Shown here one piece after another: positions 36,983 through 47,670 of a stretch of DNA of 64,000 nt. The translations under genes and the position numbers were made by a program. Position 1 is the stretch's first letter, and each line of letters opens with the position of its first letter. The notes beneath the pieces were generated by a model. The model searched no databases and was not told the origin of the DNA. It saw only the letters and a program-made list of their open reading frames with translations. The stretch lies in assembly GCA_003116975.1 (NCBI GenBank), contig BGKB01000157.1:110274-174273 (forward strand), given 5' to 3'. This stretch comes from Aurantiochytrium sp. KH105. Its lineage: Eukaryota > Sar > Bigyra > Thraustochytrida > Thraustochytriidae.

Positions 36983-39703
36983 TTAGCTGGCTTGCGGGAA
37001 TTCATTTGCACGCAAGGACACCAAACTGTCAAATGGCATACGCATGGGCCGCCAGGCAAATTTGTCACCGACTGAGATCAAGGCTGGGACCAGAATCGTG
37101 TTTACCACAAAGGTATCGACGAGGATACTGGTCGACAGGAGAAAGCCAGCCTGGTTTGTCACACTTTGATCGCTTAGCAAGAGACCGCCAAAGGCGCAAA
37201 ACATGATGATTCCCGCCGCCGTGATGGTCGCTCCTGTCTCGCACGTGGCCTTGACAATAGCCGCCTGAATGTCGTACCCTGCAGCCCGATGTTCAATGAT
37301 AGCACTAATGAGCAGGACATCGTAGTCAAGTGCGAGTCCAGAGATCATCGTGACGATCATGATTGGAATGGACCAGAAAAAGCCATCTTGCGCTGATAGC
37401 GAGGAAAGACCGGTCCAATCAAGAATACCGTCCTGGTACACGAGCACAGCCAAGCCAAAGACAGAAGCGAGGGGCAGGAACAGCGTGAGCACGAGGCGAA
37501 GTGGCACAAAGTAGCTGTGCAACATGAACCCAAGGGCTGCAAACACTGCAAGTAAAGTGCTTGACACGAGAAGCGGATAAATGGCGAGAACTTCTGACTC
37601 GATAGCATTCGGGATGACCTCAAAGCCATTGAGTGCCAGCGCGACGCCGCTTGGGGCACCGCGGTGTAACTCCTCGTCCAGAATGGTATTCATGCTGGCG
37701 ATAAAGGTCTTGCTCCTGGAATCGAAAGGAAAGAACGGCACAACAATATTGATGAGCATTGCGTCTCGGTCAGGATTCACCGCGGCTGACCACAGATATG
37801 CATACTCCGCCGCGTGATGGCAAGACCATTCAAAATGCCGCTCGACCCATGCCACATTGCACACGGGAGAAGTGGCCAAAGATAACAAGCCTTTGGCCTC
37901 GAATGGCGAGATGGCCATGTTGCCGACGAGTGCCGGCGAGTTCACTCCACTTGCCTCGCAGGCCGTTTCGCTGACGATGCGACGTCCCAGCGTCTGTGCA
38001 AGACGAAACGTGTCGTCACGAAAGATGGATTCGCCCTTTGGAACCGTCATGAGCACGTAGTAAGGCGCAAAGGTCCCACCGGGAAAGTCTTCGTACATGC
38101 GTCGCAGCCGAGACGTAGATGACGATTCACGTGGGAGCAAGTGCAAAATGCTCTGGTTGAGGTCGATGCGCAAAATTTGGACCGCCAGCGGCACAACGAG
38201 AGCGTACAAGGCCAGCATGACAATCAGATTATATGGCCACTGCACGACAAAGCGCGTAATCTTAAACCGCAGACCGCGATACATTGGATGCACGCCTTCA
38301 AGAGCACGTGCTTGGCGCTCTCGATCCGCCTGAGAGGTGGGCATGCGCGGCGAGTTGGGAATGGAGCGTCGCGGCGAGGCGGTAGCGAGCATCGTGCCTG
38401 CTGTGGTCTCATGTCCCCGAATAGGAGGTGCCTCACCGTCGCCCATATTTACGTAATGCTCATGCGCTGCATCTTCAGGCGCAATATGCTTCCCAGGACG
38501 ACAGTCGATACCGAAGCGACTAAAGAATGCTGGAAACATGTAGAGCATGGCAGGTGTCATTGTAAGATTGACAGCAATGCAGCACGCAATTCCTGTCGAA
38601 AGCGCAATGCCATCCATGCGAATCGTAGGAGTTGGGATGATGACAAAGCCGAGCATGACGAGAAAGATTGTGACGCCCGACATGAACACCACGTGGCCCG
38701 CGCGGTGCATGGACACATATACGGCCATGGGAACTGAGGTGCCCTGTTGAATCTCCGTCTTGAAGCGTCCGAGGAGAAAGAGGTTGTAGTCGACGCTGAG
38801 GGCCAAGGTGATGACCTCCACGAGCTGTGTTGTCGTCGGTTCTGGCTGCGGGGCGCCTAGGCCTTTGACGATGAATACAATGAGTGCCATTCCGGCGAGA
38901 ATGCTGACGGTCATGTTCGCGATGGCCAAGAGCAAGAGGCGCCAGGAGCCGACCATATACCAGAGCACGAGAAGAGCTAAAGGAATGGTGACCATGTCGA
39001 CGCGTGCAATTTGTTTCGAGGACGCGTTAACGTTTTCGTTGTTGAGAGCATCAAAACCAGTGACCCCGATTCTGTACAAGTCAGGGTTGGGATGGTGAAG
39101 ATCTACCTTGGCATCGACAAAGTCGACAAAGTGTTGGCGGGCGCGCGTCTCGTTCGACGTGCGCACCATGAGATTGATAAATGATGCTTTGCCGCTCGCG
39201 GATACAAAGCTCGACTTGAGACCATCCAGTAGAGTGCCGTTCAGGCCGTACCATCCGACAATATCGACAACGTTATTGTTCGTTTCGTTGTAGGCCGAAA
39301 TATCAGCTTTGAGGCTTTGGAAGAATGTGCTTAGCTCTTGCGTGCGCACATCGCGACATGGCGAATTTGGCCTGCACTCGACGAGCACAATAAGAGGGAT
39401 CTGTTGCGCAGCATGCTGGAACCTGCTTTCAAAGGTCGCCTGGGCTTGCGCCGCCCGCGAGGAAGCAGGCGGTTGTAAGTTGTCCGTGCCGAGGGCTACG
39501 AAAGTCGGGACCGCCAACGCGCCGAGGATTGCGCTGAGGATCCAGAGCGCGAGTAGACTTCTTTTCCACCGCTTCGTCCCGAGCAAGAAGCGCTCAAAAA
39601 GCTCCGATGCGTTGAGAAGGCGCAGTCTGCGCCGCTCACGCTCGCCGATGGTATCGTCGGGAAGCCCCAAGGGCGGCTCCGCTTCAAGCAGCGGTGTCTC
39701 CAT
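36983..39703 (-). CDS. MMPL/RND-family membrane transporter
   Basis: A 906-residue, two-fold repeated membrane protein. Each half has one helix, a ~150-200 residue exoplasmic domain and five to six helices. The first half has LALSVDYNLFLLGRFKTEIQ and the second MISGLALDYDVLLISAIIEH, the paired 'GxxxDYxxxL' helices carrying the proton-relay Asp-Tyr pair of MmpL proteins. First-half motifs VTIPLALLVLWYMVGSWRL and second-half LVLTLFLPLASVFGLAVLVY fit the same family. Such pumps move lipids or hydrophobic compounds. Patched-like proteins of eukaryotes are a distant alternative. The frame is open to 39772 without need; the ATG at 39703 (METPLLEAEPPLG) is preferred. Confidence 0.85.
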   Translation of the reverse strand: METPLLEAEPPLGLPDDTIGERERRRLRLLNASELFERFLLGTKRWKRSLLALWILSAILGALAVPTFVALGTDNLQPPASSRAAQAQATFESRFQHAAQQIPLIVLVECRPNSPCRDVRTQELSTFFQSLKADISAYNETNNNVVDIVGWYGLNGTLLDGLKSSFVSASGKASFINLMVRTSNETRARQHFVDFVDAKVDLHHPNPDLYRIGVTGFDALNNENVNASSKQIARVDMVTIPLALLVLWYMVGSWRLLLLAIANMTVSILAGMALIVFIVKGLGAPQPEPTTTQLVEVITLALSVDYNLFLLGRFKTEIQQGTSVPMAVYVSMHRAGHVVFMSGVTIFLVMLGFVIIPTPTIRMDGIALSTGIACCIAVNLTMTPAMLYMFPAFFSRFGIDCRPGKHIAPEDAAHEHYVNMGDGEAPPIRGHETTAGTMLATASPRRSIPNSPRMPTSQADRERQARALEGVHPMYRGLRFKITRFVVQWPYNLIVMLALYALVVPLAVQILRIDLNQSILHLLPRESSSTSRLRRMYEDFPGGTFAPYYVLMTVPKGESIFRDDTFRLAQTLGRRIVSETACEASGVNSPALVGNMAISPFEAKGLLSLATSPVCNVAWVERHFEWSCHHAAEYAYLWSAAVNPDRDAMLINIVVPFFPFDSRSKTFIASMNTILDEELHRGAPSGVALALNGFEVIPNAIESEVLAIYPLLVSSTLLAVFAALGFMLHSYFVPLRLVLTLFLPLASVFGLAVLVYQDGILDWTGLSSLSAQDGFFWSIPIMIVTMISGLALDYDVLLISAIIEHRAAGYDIQAAIVKATCETGATITAAGIIMFCAFGGLLLSDQSVTNQAGFLLSTSILVDTFVVNTILVPALISVGDKFAWRPMRMPFDSLVSLRANEFPQAS

Positions 39704-40712
39704 GGCGATCCTTTCAGCGAACGAGCGAGTGGGCAGGCGGGCAGGCGGGCGGGCGGGTGGGCAGATGCGCACCGTGCCCTCGTGCCCCGCTCCGCAAGGT
39801 CGTTCCGCTTTCCTGCCCGCAAGACTTGCGACAGTGGCCCCAAGTTGGTCGATTGCCTGGGCCTTCGGCAGACGCGGTGGGTCGGATCTTAGTTTTTAAC
39901 CACAACATTTCTTTCTTCCTCTTCTTCTTTCGAATGATTGCGAGTGTGATTGCGTGTGTGATTGCGAGTCATTGAGGTGATGATGAGTCGCCGCTCGCCA
40001 TGAAGGCACGGATCAAGCTCGAAGTTATGTGTAAATATCCCAAGTAGGATGGTCTTCGCTTGCAACACGGAGTTGGCGAGACCAAGTTGTCTTTCATGTG
40101 CATAAGAGATGAACGCCAACCATACTCTCCATCGACAAAAGCGCGTATGACCTAAAAAGAGCGACTCTTTCCCTCCCCAGCTATGATTTGATCATCACTT
40201 CGTGATGACCTCCAATCTTATCTTTCCTGAACATCCCCTAGAAAACCATCTTTCCATCCCCCGCGCCACCCCCAAGACTTTTCCTCTTCTCAATCACACA
40301 GACCCTTCGCACCCTCCAGTTCCACCTTCCCCATCCCCGCCCTTTCCTTCCCGCTGCTCGCGTTCCACCCGAGCTGCCGCGCCATCCTCCGCGTGGTATG
40401 TATCACACCTCCAGCCAGTCACTCACAGTCAGTCGGCTGGGCCCAGGCCCTGCGAGCACGATCCACCATGCTATCTATACCTACGTAACAAATAAGACCC
40501 GTTACGCCGGGACCAGCACCGGGGGACAGGGCACCGGCGTCCCCGCGAGTCTTGGCGTCTCGGGCGGGACGGATCCGCCAAAGCGCAAAAGCGAAATCCA
40601 AACCCTTCGCGGCGAGGCCGGAGACGACGCGCGACGTACGCGACACCGCGCGCGAGAGCAGGCGCGAGGGCGGGGCGGGCGCGGGCGCGGGCGCGGTCTC
40701 GCGCGGCGGAGA
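39704..40712. other. Divergent promoter region, MMPL and IFRD genes
   Basis: 1 kb between two divergent genes. Contains a GC-rich GGGC repeat (39735-39765), a CTTCTT run and C/T-rich stretches (40300-40400). The IFRD frame is open from 40398, but that N-terminal part is Arg/Gly-rich leader. No further gene. Confidence 0.5.
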
Positions 40713-42131
40713 ATGGCGCGCGGAGACCAGCGGCGGCGCGGGCGCCATGGCAGCGACCAGGAGCAGCATGGCGCGCATGAGGCCGGGGACGCGGACGCGG
40801 ACGCGGGCGCCGCGAGCGAGCAGGACAACGTGCGCGTGTGGGTGGACGAGCTCTCGGAGAAGGGCAAGGCGACGCGTCTGCACGGCCTTGGCATGCTGGC
40901 AGACCACCTCCGACGACAGCCGGCCTCGCCCGCGGGGGCGGGAGAGGGCAAGGACGCCGCGGGCCTCGAGGGGACGCTCGACACGCTGCTCCGCGCCGTC
41001 CCTAGTTTGCTCCGAAACAAGGCGTCCGAGGCGGAGTTCACGGCGTGCTGCAGGCTCGTCGAAGTCCTCGCGCTCGTGCTGGGCACGGAGGGAAAGCGGG
41101 CGCTCTTTGTCGAGACGTATGACCCCTTGCGCGCCGCCGTCGGAAAGGACGGCAAGACGGCCGTGCGCACTGGCGCGGCCATCCGGGCCCTGGCCATGCT
41201 CGCGGCGTTGTGCAGCGAAGACGATGGGCCCTTTTGGGCCACGATGGAGCAGGCCGAGGCTCTCATTGCAGACTACGTGGCGGACGAGCCAAAGGTAGCC
41301 GCCTTGCAAGCGTGGGGATTTCTCGCGTCCCTTGCTGACGGCGCCGAGCTTCGCGCGCGCACGCCTGCACTCCGCGCTATTCTCGTCCCACTGCTTGCGC
41401 ACGAATGCCCTGACGTTCGCGCCGATGCAGGCGAAAATCTTGCCATGCTCATTGCCATGGACCGCGACGCCGATGACGCGGATGACGACGAGGACGAGGA
41501 AGAGAGCGAGGAAGACAAGGAGAAGGCCTCGACGCCGAACGCTAGTAGCACAGAGGCAGAGTCCAAAGTGGTGGAGCAAGGCCTCGAGGTAGAGGACGCG
41601 TCGCAGTTCGTTACGTCCTCCACAATCGAAAATGGCGATCCCGATGCCGAGCTCGTAGCCACGCTCGAGGATCTTGCCCACCAGAACGAAAAGAACGTCA
41701 CGAAGCGCAGTCTTCGCGAGCAGCGCGCTCGCTTTCGCGATATTCTTGGATCTGTTCGTGATGGCGTCGATCCCGAGCTCAAGCTTTCACTCGACAAGGT
41801 GAGTGTGCAGCTTGAGGGCTGGAGCGAGCTGAAGCGCGCTGGGTACTTGCGCGATGTCTTGGGCGAGGGGCTCGAGGCGCACACCAAGGTCAATGCTGGT
41901 GTTCAAAGTCTTTTGAATCTGCGTGGCAAGCATCTCGACGATTCGTATTTTGCCGCGGATGGTCACCTCGTGGGCACGGACGGCGCCGCATTTTACGGGT
42001 CGTGTGCGCGTGTTGCGGCCAACAAGCAGCGAAACCGTTCTCGCCACAAGGCTCGTGATCACCGCGAGGCCATTAAATCTGACTTTCTCCATGCCGAGAC
42101 ATCCGGCAGCGATGTGCTGACCGCAGAGTAG
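40713..42131 (+). CDS. IFRD: IFRD (interferon-related developmental regulator) family protein
   Basis: A 472-residue protein using the ATG at 40713; the frame is open to an ATG at 40398 but that part is low-complexity Arg/Gly. An ARM/HEAT-like helical region (about 35-250) contains KGKATRLHGLGMLADHLRR, matching 'KSAKTRQAALEGIKNAL' of IFRD1, and the block PDVRADAGENLAMLIAMDR matching 'NMRIAAGESLALLFEL'. A long acidic insertion (about 255-275) follows. The C-terminal IFRD region has KRSLREQRARFRDILGSVRD, a central GWSELKRAGYLRDVLG and the basic ending ANKQRNRSRHKARDHREAI. In animals IFRD binds ribosomes and chromatin co-regulators. Family membership is clear; the role here is inferred. Confidence 0.85.
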   Translation: MARGDQRRRGRHGSDQEQHGAHEAGDADADAGAASEQDNVRVWVDELSEKGKATRLHGLGMLADHLRRQPASPAGAGEGKDAAGLEGTLDTLLRAVPSLLRNKASEAEFTACCRLVEVLALVLGTEGKRALFVETYDPLRAAVGKDGKTAVRTGAAIRALAMLAALCSEDDGPFWATMEQAEALIADYVADEPKVAALQAWGFLASLADGAELRARTPALRAILVPLLAHECPDVRADAGENLAMLIAMDRDADDADDDEDEEESEEDKEKASTPNASSTEAESKVVEQGLEVEDASQFVTSSTIENGDPDAELVATLEDLAHQNEKNVTKRSLREQRARFRDILGSVRDGVDPELKLSLDKVSVQLEGWSELKRAGYLRDVLGEGLEAHTKVNAGVQSLLNLRGKHLDDSYFAADGHLVGTDGAAFYGSCARVAANKQRNRSRHKARDHREAIKSDFLHAETSGSDVLTAE

Positions 42132-43670
42132 GCTTTGCTGCGGCCGCAGCCAAAGCCATGGTGAGGTGAGGTGATGGAAAGGATCCATGGAGAAAATCTG
42201 CTCCGTGTGCTGTGCTAGGGACTACGCTGTACTGCGCTACCGCGCACAAGGATGAGAACGGCTTTGCACCCTGCCAGCCAGAGATGGCGCCGCCGCCGCT
42301 GCCGCTGTCCTCATCGAGCAAGATATCTTGCGCACTCGTAGCGAGCGTCCCTTCCCATACTCGTTGCTCCCAAATCAAGACACCCTCTTTCCGTCTCTAC
42401 TGCATTATCCACCAACAAATATTTTCCCACACCCTTCCATTCATTGCTCTCGGTGCACACTCCCCATGTTAATGCACAGACACCGTCCCCCACACTTCAT
42501 GCATTTGCCGGACCTCGCGGCCGTGCGTCGCAGTGCCCACCGAAGCAGTCTGCGCGCGTCGCTAGGTCACCGCATCTCGCCCCGCATTCTCCCGCAGCAG
42601 ACTCCCCGGCCAGCGCGTGGCTTTCTTTTTCAAATTTCTTTTTTACCAACCTTGGTCCAGTATCGCAAAGCGCGCACTCCCTCCCTCCTCCCTCCCTCCC
42701 TCCCTCCCTTCCCCCTTCCCGCTCCCTCCTCCGCTCGGACCTTCCCGCCTGCCGCCGCCGGCCGCCGCTCCTCGCGCGCCCGCTCCCCGCCCGCTCGCGC
42801 GCAGGCGCGCAGGCGCGCAGGCGCGTCGAGGTGGCCGCGGTGCAGCGCGTGCACGCACACACGCGCCAAGCGGAGTGGACGGGCGGTAGGCCCTCCTAGG
42901 CTCCAGCTACTGCGGCGCGCGCATCGAACCTGCGCTGCTACGCTTAAACCAAAAAATAAAAATAAAAGGCGAGAGAGAGAGAGAGAAAGGAGAAGGAGAA
43001 GGAGAAAAGAAGAAGGAGAGAGAAGAGCAAAAGCAGCATACCTGATACCTCCGCCGCACTCACGCACGCCCGCCCGCCGCGCACGCCCGCCTGCGCCAGC
43101 TGCCCCTCGCGCCCCGCGCCTCCTTCCGGCGCGCGTGAGCGCGAGCGAGCGTCTGCGCGAGAGCGCGCGAGCGCGCGCGCGCGCGAGCGCGAGCGCGAGC
43201 GCGAGAGCGAGAGCGCGGCCCGTGCAGGCGTGGGCGAGGGAGAGCTCGTGCAGCCCTTAAGTTTGTTGCCTAGCCCTGCGTGCCAGTCTGCCTTTGCGGC
43301 GCTCGTCCCCGCGTGCCTGCGGCCGCGAACGGTCGGTCGCGGTCGAGCAGTAGCGCGAGCGGAAGAGCCTGCTGCGTGGAGGTCGCTGGGGCTCGCGGAG
43401 ACCGCGTGGAGCCGCGGGGATCGTCCCTTGTGGCCAGCCTTTTTCTCTCCTTCTTTCGTTCTTTCTTTGACGGCGACTACAGCAGGAAGAAGAGCAAGCA
43501 AAGCGTCTGCGACCTCGTGCCGCTCGTGACGCGTGAGTCGGGCGGTCGTGGCGCTCGCTCACTCGCTCGCTCGCTTCTCCGATTTTCGCTCGTTTCATTC
43601 CCGTCTTTGCTTCGTCCTCGTCCTTGTCCTCTTCTTTGTCTTCGAAGTAGGAGGAGCACGAGCGAAAAAG
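42132..43670. other. GC-rich intergenic region and B55 leader
   Basis: 1.5 kb with strong composition bias: CCCT runs at 42675-42720, GCGAGA/GCGCGA hexamer repeat at about 43130-43220, and purine-rich GAGA at 42970-43030. Long open frames here (for example 42328-43260) are due to GC bias. GCAAGCAAAGCG at 43494-43505 resembles the leader tracts of other genes. Confidence 0.55.
43130..43220. repeat. GCGCGA/GCGAGA low-complexity repeat
   Basis: About 90 bp of GCGAGC/GCGCGA units upstream of the B55 gene. Confidence 0.85.
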
Positions 43671-45326
43671 ATGTCTGCGCAAGACGATGCCAGCTCGGTG
43701 GACGAGATGGTCGAGCCCGAGAAGCCATGGCGCTTCGCACAGTGGTTCAAGAAAATGCCCGTAGAGGACTCGATGCCGGACTCCGACCTTCTTAGTGTGG
43801 TCGAGTTCGACTCCACAGGGACATACCTTGCGAGCGGGGACCGGGGCGGACGCGTGGTTGTCCTGCGCGCCGACGAGAAACCGGACCGCAAAGGCAAGAT
43901 CCACTACACGTTCCACTGCGAGTTCCAGAGCCACGAGTCAGAGTTCGACTACGTGCGGTCCGTGGCCATCGAGGAACGCATTTCCAAAATCAAGTTCTTG
44001 CCCCAGACCAACGACTCCGTCTTCATGCTGACGACCAACGACAGGGCCATCAAGATGTTCAAGCTTCAGGAGCGCGACGTCAAGTACACCAGTGGATTCA
44101 ACATGTCAAATCAAAAGGGCGAACCGCGCGCCCCCCGACGTGTCAAGAGTTTGCGCTTTCCCACCAGCGAGACGGTGGAGCGCGTGGTGACCCCCTTTTG
44201 CAAGCGCGAATTTTCGCCCGAGATTCACAAGTTCAACATCCATTCTCTCCTTCCAAGCGTTGACGGCTCGACCTTTGTCAGTGCAGACAACCTCTGTGTA
44301 AATCTCTGGGACATGAACAGCATGAACGTCGCCTTCCAGGTGATCAACCTCAAGCCAGCCGACATGACCAAGCTCAATCAGTACATGACGACGGCCGACC
44401 TCGACCAGGAAACTTCAAATAACCTTGTCTACGGCACGAACAGAGGCATCGTGCGCCTCTGCGATATGCGCGAAAAGGCGCTGTGTGACTCGAGCTCGCT
44501 CGAGTTCACGGACCCCGCACTCGAGTCGCTCGACAGGCAAACGGGCCAGTCAGGGGCCGCAGGGGGTCTGCCACCGCGCCCGTTTCTCGCCGATATGTTG
44601 CGTAACATCTCGGACGTTAAGTTCGCCCCGGACAATCTCATTGTCGCTCGCGACTTCATGACGCTCAAGATTTGGGATATGCGTCACCAGTCGCAACCTG
44701 TCGAAATCATTCCTGTGCACGACTACCTCACGCCCCGCCTCTGGGACCTGTATGAGAGCGACTACCTGTACGACTCCTTTGACGTGTCAATCTGCGGGCC
44801 ACACATTCTCACTGGGTCGTACAACTCATACTTTCATATCTACGACCTGGATCGCCGCGTTGATACCCTTATCGAGGCGTCCAAGTCCCCGTTCCCGAGC
44901 ATGCCCATCATGCAGGCCAACGAGGGATCCTTTCGAGATTCTATCTCGCGCAAGTCCCTCCGCGCAAAGAAGCGCATCTCAAAGCCGGGGCTCTCTGCGC
45001 TCCTTGGCAGGAAGAAGAAGCGCGATGGACGCACCTATGCAAGCACAGATGCATCGGGCTGCTCCTTGCACATTGATCCCCAATCTATCAACTACGACAA
45101 GCGTATCACACAACTCGCCTGGCACCCGGATGGCAACGCTGTTGCGGTAAGTTTTTTATGCACTCTTCTTTTGGTAGAGAGCGCGTTTCTTGACTCTTTT
45201 TTGTGAGAGATGACTGTACTGACGCCGACTTTGCTCGTATCTGGCACTTTTTTGGGGGGGGGGGGGGGGGTTGGGGGGGGATCACAGGTTGCTGGTGAAA
45301 ATAATTTGTTCATCTACGCAAGGTGA
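43671..45326 (+). CDS. PPP2R2: PP2A regulatory subunit B (B55/PR55), two exons
   Basis: Exon 1 43671-45146, intron 45147-45287 (GTAAGT...ATCACAG) and exon 2 45288-45326, giving 504 residues. A WD40 propeller with B55 signatures: FDSTGTYLASGDRGGRVVV, FQSHESEFDYVRSVAIEERI, NDRAIKMFKLQERD and LKIWDMRHQSQPVE. Exon 2 encodes VAGENNLFIYAR, matching the family C-terminus ('AVATTNNLYIFQ'). A loop (about 280-310, LESLDRQTGQSGAAGG) and the stretch after residue 400 (SISRKSLRAKKRISK) are longer than in animals. B55 targets PP2A to mitotic and cytoskeletal substrates. The intron contains a run of 17 G followed by TT and 8 G. Upstream frame to 43533 is untranslated leader. Confidence 0.94.
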
Positions 45327-45797
45327 GAGGTTGCAGACAGTTTATGCACCCAAAACGATTCGTTCTGGCTCTTCGGAGACTCCTCCACTCAGCCTTGTGG
45401 TTGCACTGACTGCCGCAGGCGCGCATTCAAGGGAGACTGGACTCTGCGTAAAAAGTGCACACATTTCGCGCCCGCGCTCGTGCTCTTTGTGTGAGATATT
45501 ATGCTTGCTTTGCGCGCTGGTTCTCTTTCGTGTTTTTCCTCGTTGCGCGGTGGCTTCATGTGCGCGCACACGCCTACGTGCGTGTGTCGAAACCGCTACG
45601 TCGGTTGCCGTCGTGGCTATATTCCTTGAACATTTTTTGTCCTCTGTTTTTACTTGATTCCCTTTTTCTTCTATTCCCAACTGTTCTTTCTTGCATCTAC
45701 GGACTGATTGATCTAATTGTTTTGGTCGGTGAATATGAGGGTGGCTTCTTTCCTCTCCTAGAGCTCACGCGGTGGCGCTCGGCTTGAGTTTTGGCCC
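45327..45797. other. Intergenic, convergent 3' ends
   Basis: About 470 bp between the end of B55 (+) and the end of the SUKH-like gene (-). No gene supported. Confidence 0.5.
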
Positions 45798-46484
45798 TTA
45801 CTTTTTGTTTCGTCCCTTGAGATTCTTTGTCTTCTTGCTGCTGCTGCTGCTAGCTTCACTACTTAGCTGATTGTGCTTTGCTGGCTCCTGTGTCGCGCAG
45901 CGTTCAATCATTCCGCACTCCTCGACGAATTCGAGGCGACCGCTCAAGATTGTGTCTCGGTACCGTTCCAGGTACGTGGCCAATGAAGGTGCCTCCATTT
46001 CGCCCTCGATGTCGTCGTCCTCCGGGCCGACACAATATACTCCGCCATGATGATTGTCGGCGCCCGTGCAAAGCAACTCGCCGTCAATGTTCTCTGCGAA
46101 TGGGGTCAGTTCTGCTGCGGCGGCCACCAGTTGGCGTTGGTTTACCTCTCGCGGGGCCAGCAGCTTGTACTCGTAAAACCAGACGTCCGCATCTTCTTTG
46201 GCATTGAGCAAGAGCATGCGCAGTGATTCCGGACCTGGCACGCGATCAACGGCGTTCTCTCGCGCTCTGCTTGGTTGGTCTTCGTGGGCATCGAAGAACG
46301 TACAGATATCTTTGCAGACCTGTGCAACTTCCTTTGGAAAGTGACTAACAGCTCGCTGCCGCCTGTTCTCGTGCTCTACGACGCTCACGTTCGCAACACC
46401 CTCGCAGATTTGGACGATCTCGTCCTCATCATCGTGCTCATGGTCCAGCTTGCTCTCCCGCACATCATCGCACTTGCTCTCCAT
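45798..46484 (-). CDS. SMI1/KNR4 (SUKH)-like protein
   Basis: A 228-residue acidic protein. The segment from about 85 to 200 resembles the SUKH fold of SMI1/KNR4: ESLRMLLLNAKEDADVWFYE followed by YKLLAPREVNQ, then a strand ELTPFAENIDGELLCTG, then GGVYCVGPEDDDI, and a helix APSLATYLERYRDTILSGRL. SMI1/KNR4 proteins regulate wall synthesis and signalling in fungi and are immunity proteins in bacteria. The role in this organism is unknown. The C-terminus is a Ser run followed by a Lys-rich tail (nuclear signal-like). It overlaps no other gene and is divergent from the coiled-coil gene at 46966. Assignment rests on pattern memory, so moderate. Confidence 0.55.
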   Translation of the reverse strand: MESKCDDVRESKLDHEHDDEDEIVQICEGVANVSVVEHENRRQRAVSHFPKEVAQVCKDICTFFDAHEDQPSRARENAVDRVPGPESLRMLLLNAKEDADVWFYEYKLLAPREVNQRQLVAAAAELTPFAENIDGELLCTGADNHHGGVYCVGPEDDDIEGEMEAPSLATYLERYRDTILSGRLEFVEECGMIERCATQEPAKHNQLSSEASSSSSKKTKNLKGRNKK

Positions 46485-46965
46485 ATTTCCTTTTCGATCT
46501 CGCTCCGTAGCGCGCGCGACTCGGGAGCTCGCGATGCTTCTCCGCCCCTTGCACAGAAGCGTGACTTCTTACTCGATGGTCTCACAGCCCGGTCAGAGGC
46601 TCCGTCCGCTGCGAGCGCGCGAGCTGACGCGTCTACGGATGCTTGTTCCTGAACTGCTCAGCACTAGCTAGGAATATTTCGTCTCACAGCAAACTGTGAT
46701 ATAGCCGTTTTCAAGTCCTACCGCGGTACTTGTGGCGGTCCCATCAAAGCCTTTGTCGGATCGTGTGAGTGGTGACCCTGACCTTTGCGCGCTGCATCAC
46801 AGAGCAACTTCGAGCGGCTTTGCGGAGACGGAAGAAGGAAAGAGCAAGTAAGATTCTCTTTCGCTCGCCTTGACCGCGAACTGACGGAGAGAGTGTTCCT
46901 CCACGTGAGCAAGTTTGTTCGTCCGAGTCGTTTGCATCAGAGTAGGTTAGCGGGCGCGGGGGACA
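46485..46965. other. Bidirectional promoter between SUKH-like and coiled-coil genes
   Basis: 481 bp separating two divergent start codons. No gene supported. Confidence 0.5.
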
Positions 46966-47670
46966 ATGAGGCGCACAGAACGAGGCGGCCTGTCACCGCG
47001 CGGCGCGTTGCATGCATCCAACGCAGAGGTACAGGTCGAGCTGGATCGTCTTCGCGAACGTGTAAAGGCGCTATGCAAAAAGGTGCGAGCCAATGACGCC
47101 TCGAGCAAGCAAGCTCAGGCTCAAGCGCAAGCCGCCAACAACGAGATGGAGATTCTTGAGGAGCTCCTGAAGCAAGCAAAGGTGGCAAAACTTGAGGCTC
47201 TCGAGTACAATGCGCATAGCAAAGCGGAGCTCGTCGATGAAATGAAACGTTTGCATGGTATCCTTCTCGAAGCCAAGCTTGAATCTGACGAAAAGGATCG
47301 TCGCGTCGAAGAGCTTTTGCTCCGAAACGCAAAGCTTCAAACCCGCAACGAGATCCTCTCTACAAAGCTAGAACTTCAGCAGAATCGCTACACGAATCTT
47401 CTCGCGGAGGCCACCCAAAAACACTTTGACGAGGTGCAAAACCTGCGAGCCTTGCTTTCTTCGCAAGAACAAGAGGTCAAGACGTCGAGGAAATCGCAGA
47501 GTGTGGATTCTTCACCAGAATCCAAGATGGCCAACGAGGCCACGCCGCATCTTGAAGAATGTAAAGAGCCTGAGATTGAAGTCGTGACAAGCGACGCGCA
47601 AGAATGTAAAGTTCCAGAGCAGGATGAGGAGTATGATATTCTCGACCAAGAAAACAAGGCTGTCGAATGA
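46966..47670 (+). CDS. Hypothetical coiled-coil protein
   Basis: A 234-residue protein, almost entirely heptad-type helix from about residue 22 to 170 (EVQVELDRLRERVKALCKKV then EILEELLKQAKVAKLEALE), with a shorter acidic C-terminal tail (EPEIEVVTSDAQE, EQDEEYDILDQ). No domain beyond coiled coil. Start ATG at 46966 (MRRTERGGLSPRG). Could be a centrosomal or cytoskeletal component, but nothing specific supports this. Confidence 0.7.
   Translation: MRRTERGGLSPRGALHASNAEVQVELDRLRERVKALCKKVRANDASSKQAQAQAQAANNEMEILEELLKQAKVAKLEALEYNAHSKAELVDEMKRLHGILLEAKLESDEKDRRVEELLLRNAKLQTRNEILSTKLELQQNRYTNLLAEATQKHFDEVQNLRALLSSQEQEVKTSRKSQSVDSSPESKMANEATPHLEECKEPEIEVVTSDAQECKVPEQDEEYDILDQENKAVE

Noticed and set aside
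42328..43260. 310-residue plus-strand frame upstream of B55
   Set aside because: Pro/Arg/Ser composition from CCCT and GCGAGA repeats; frames are open on both strands, which indicates GC bias.
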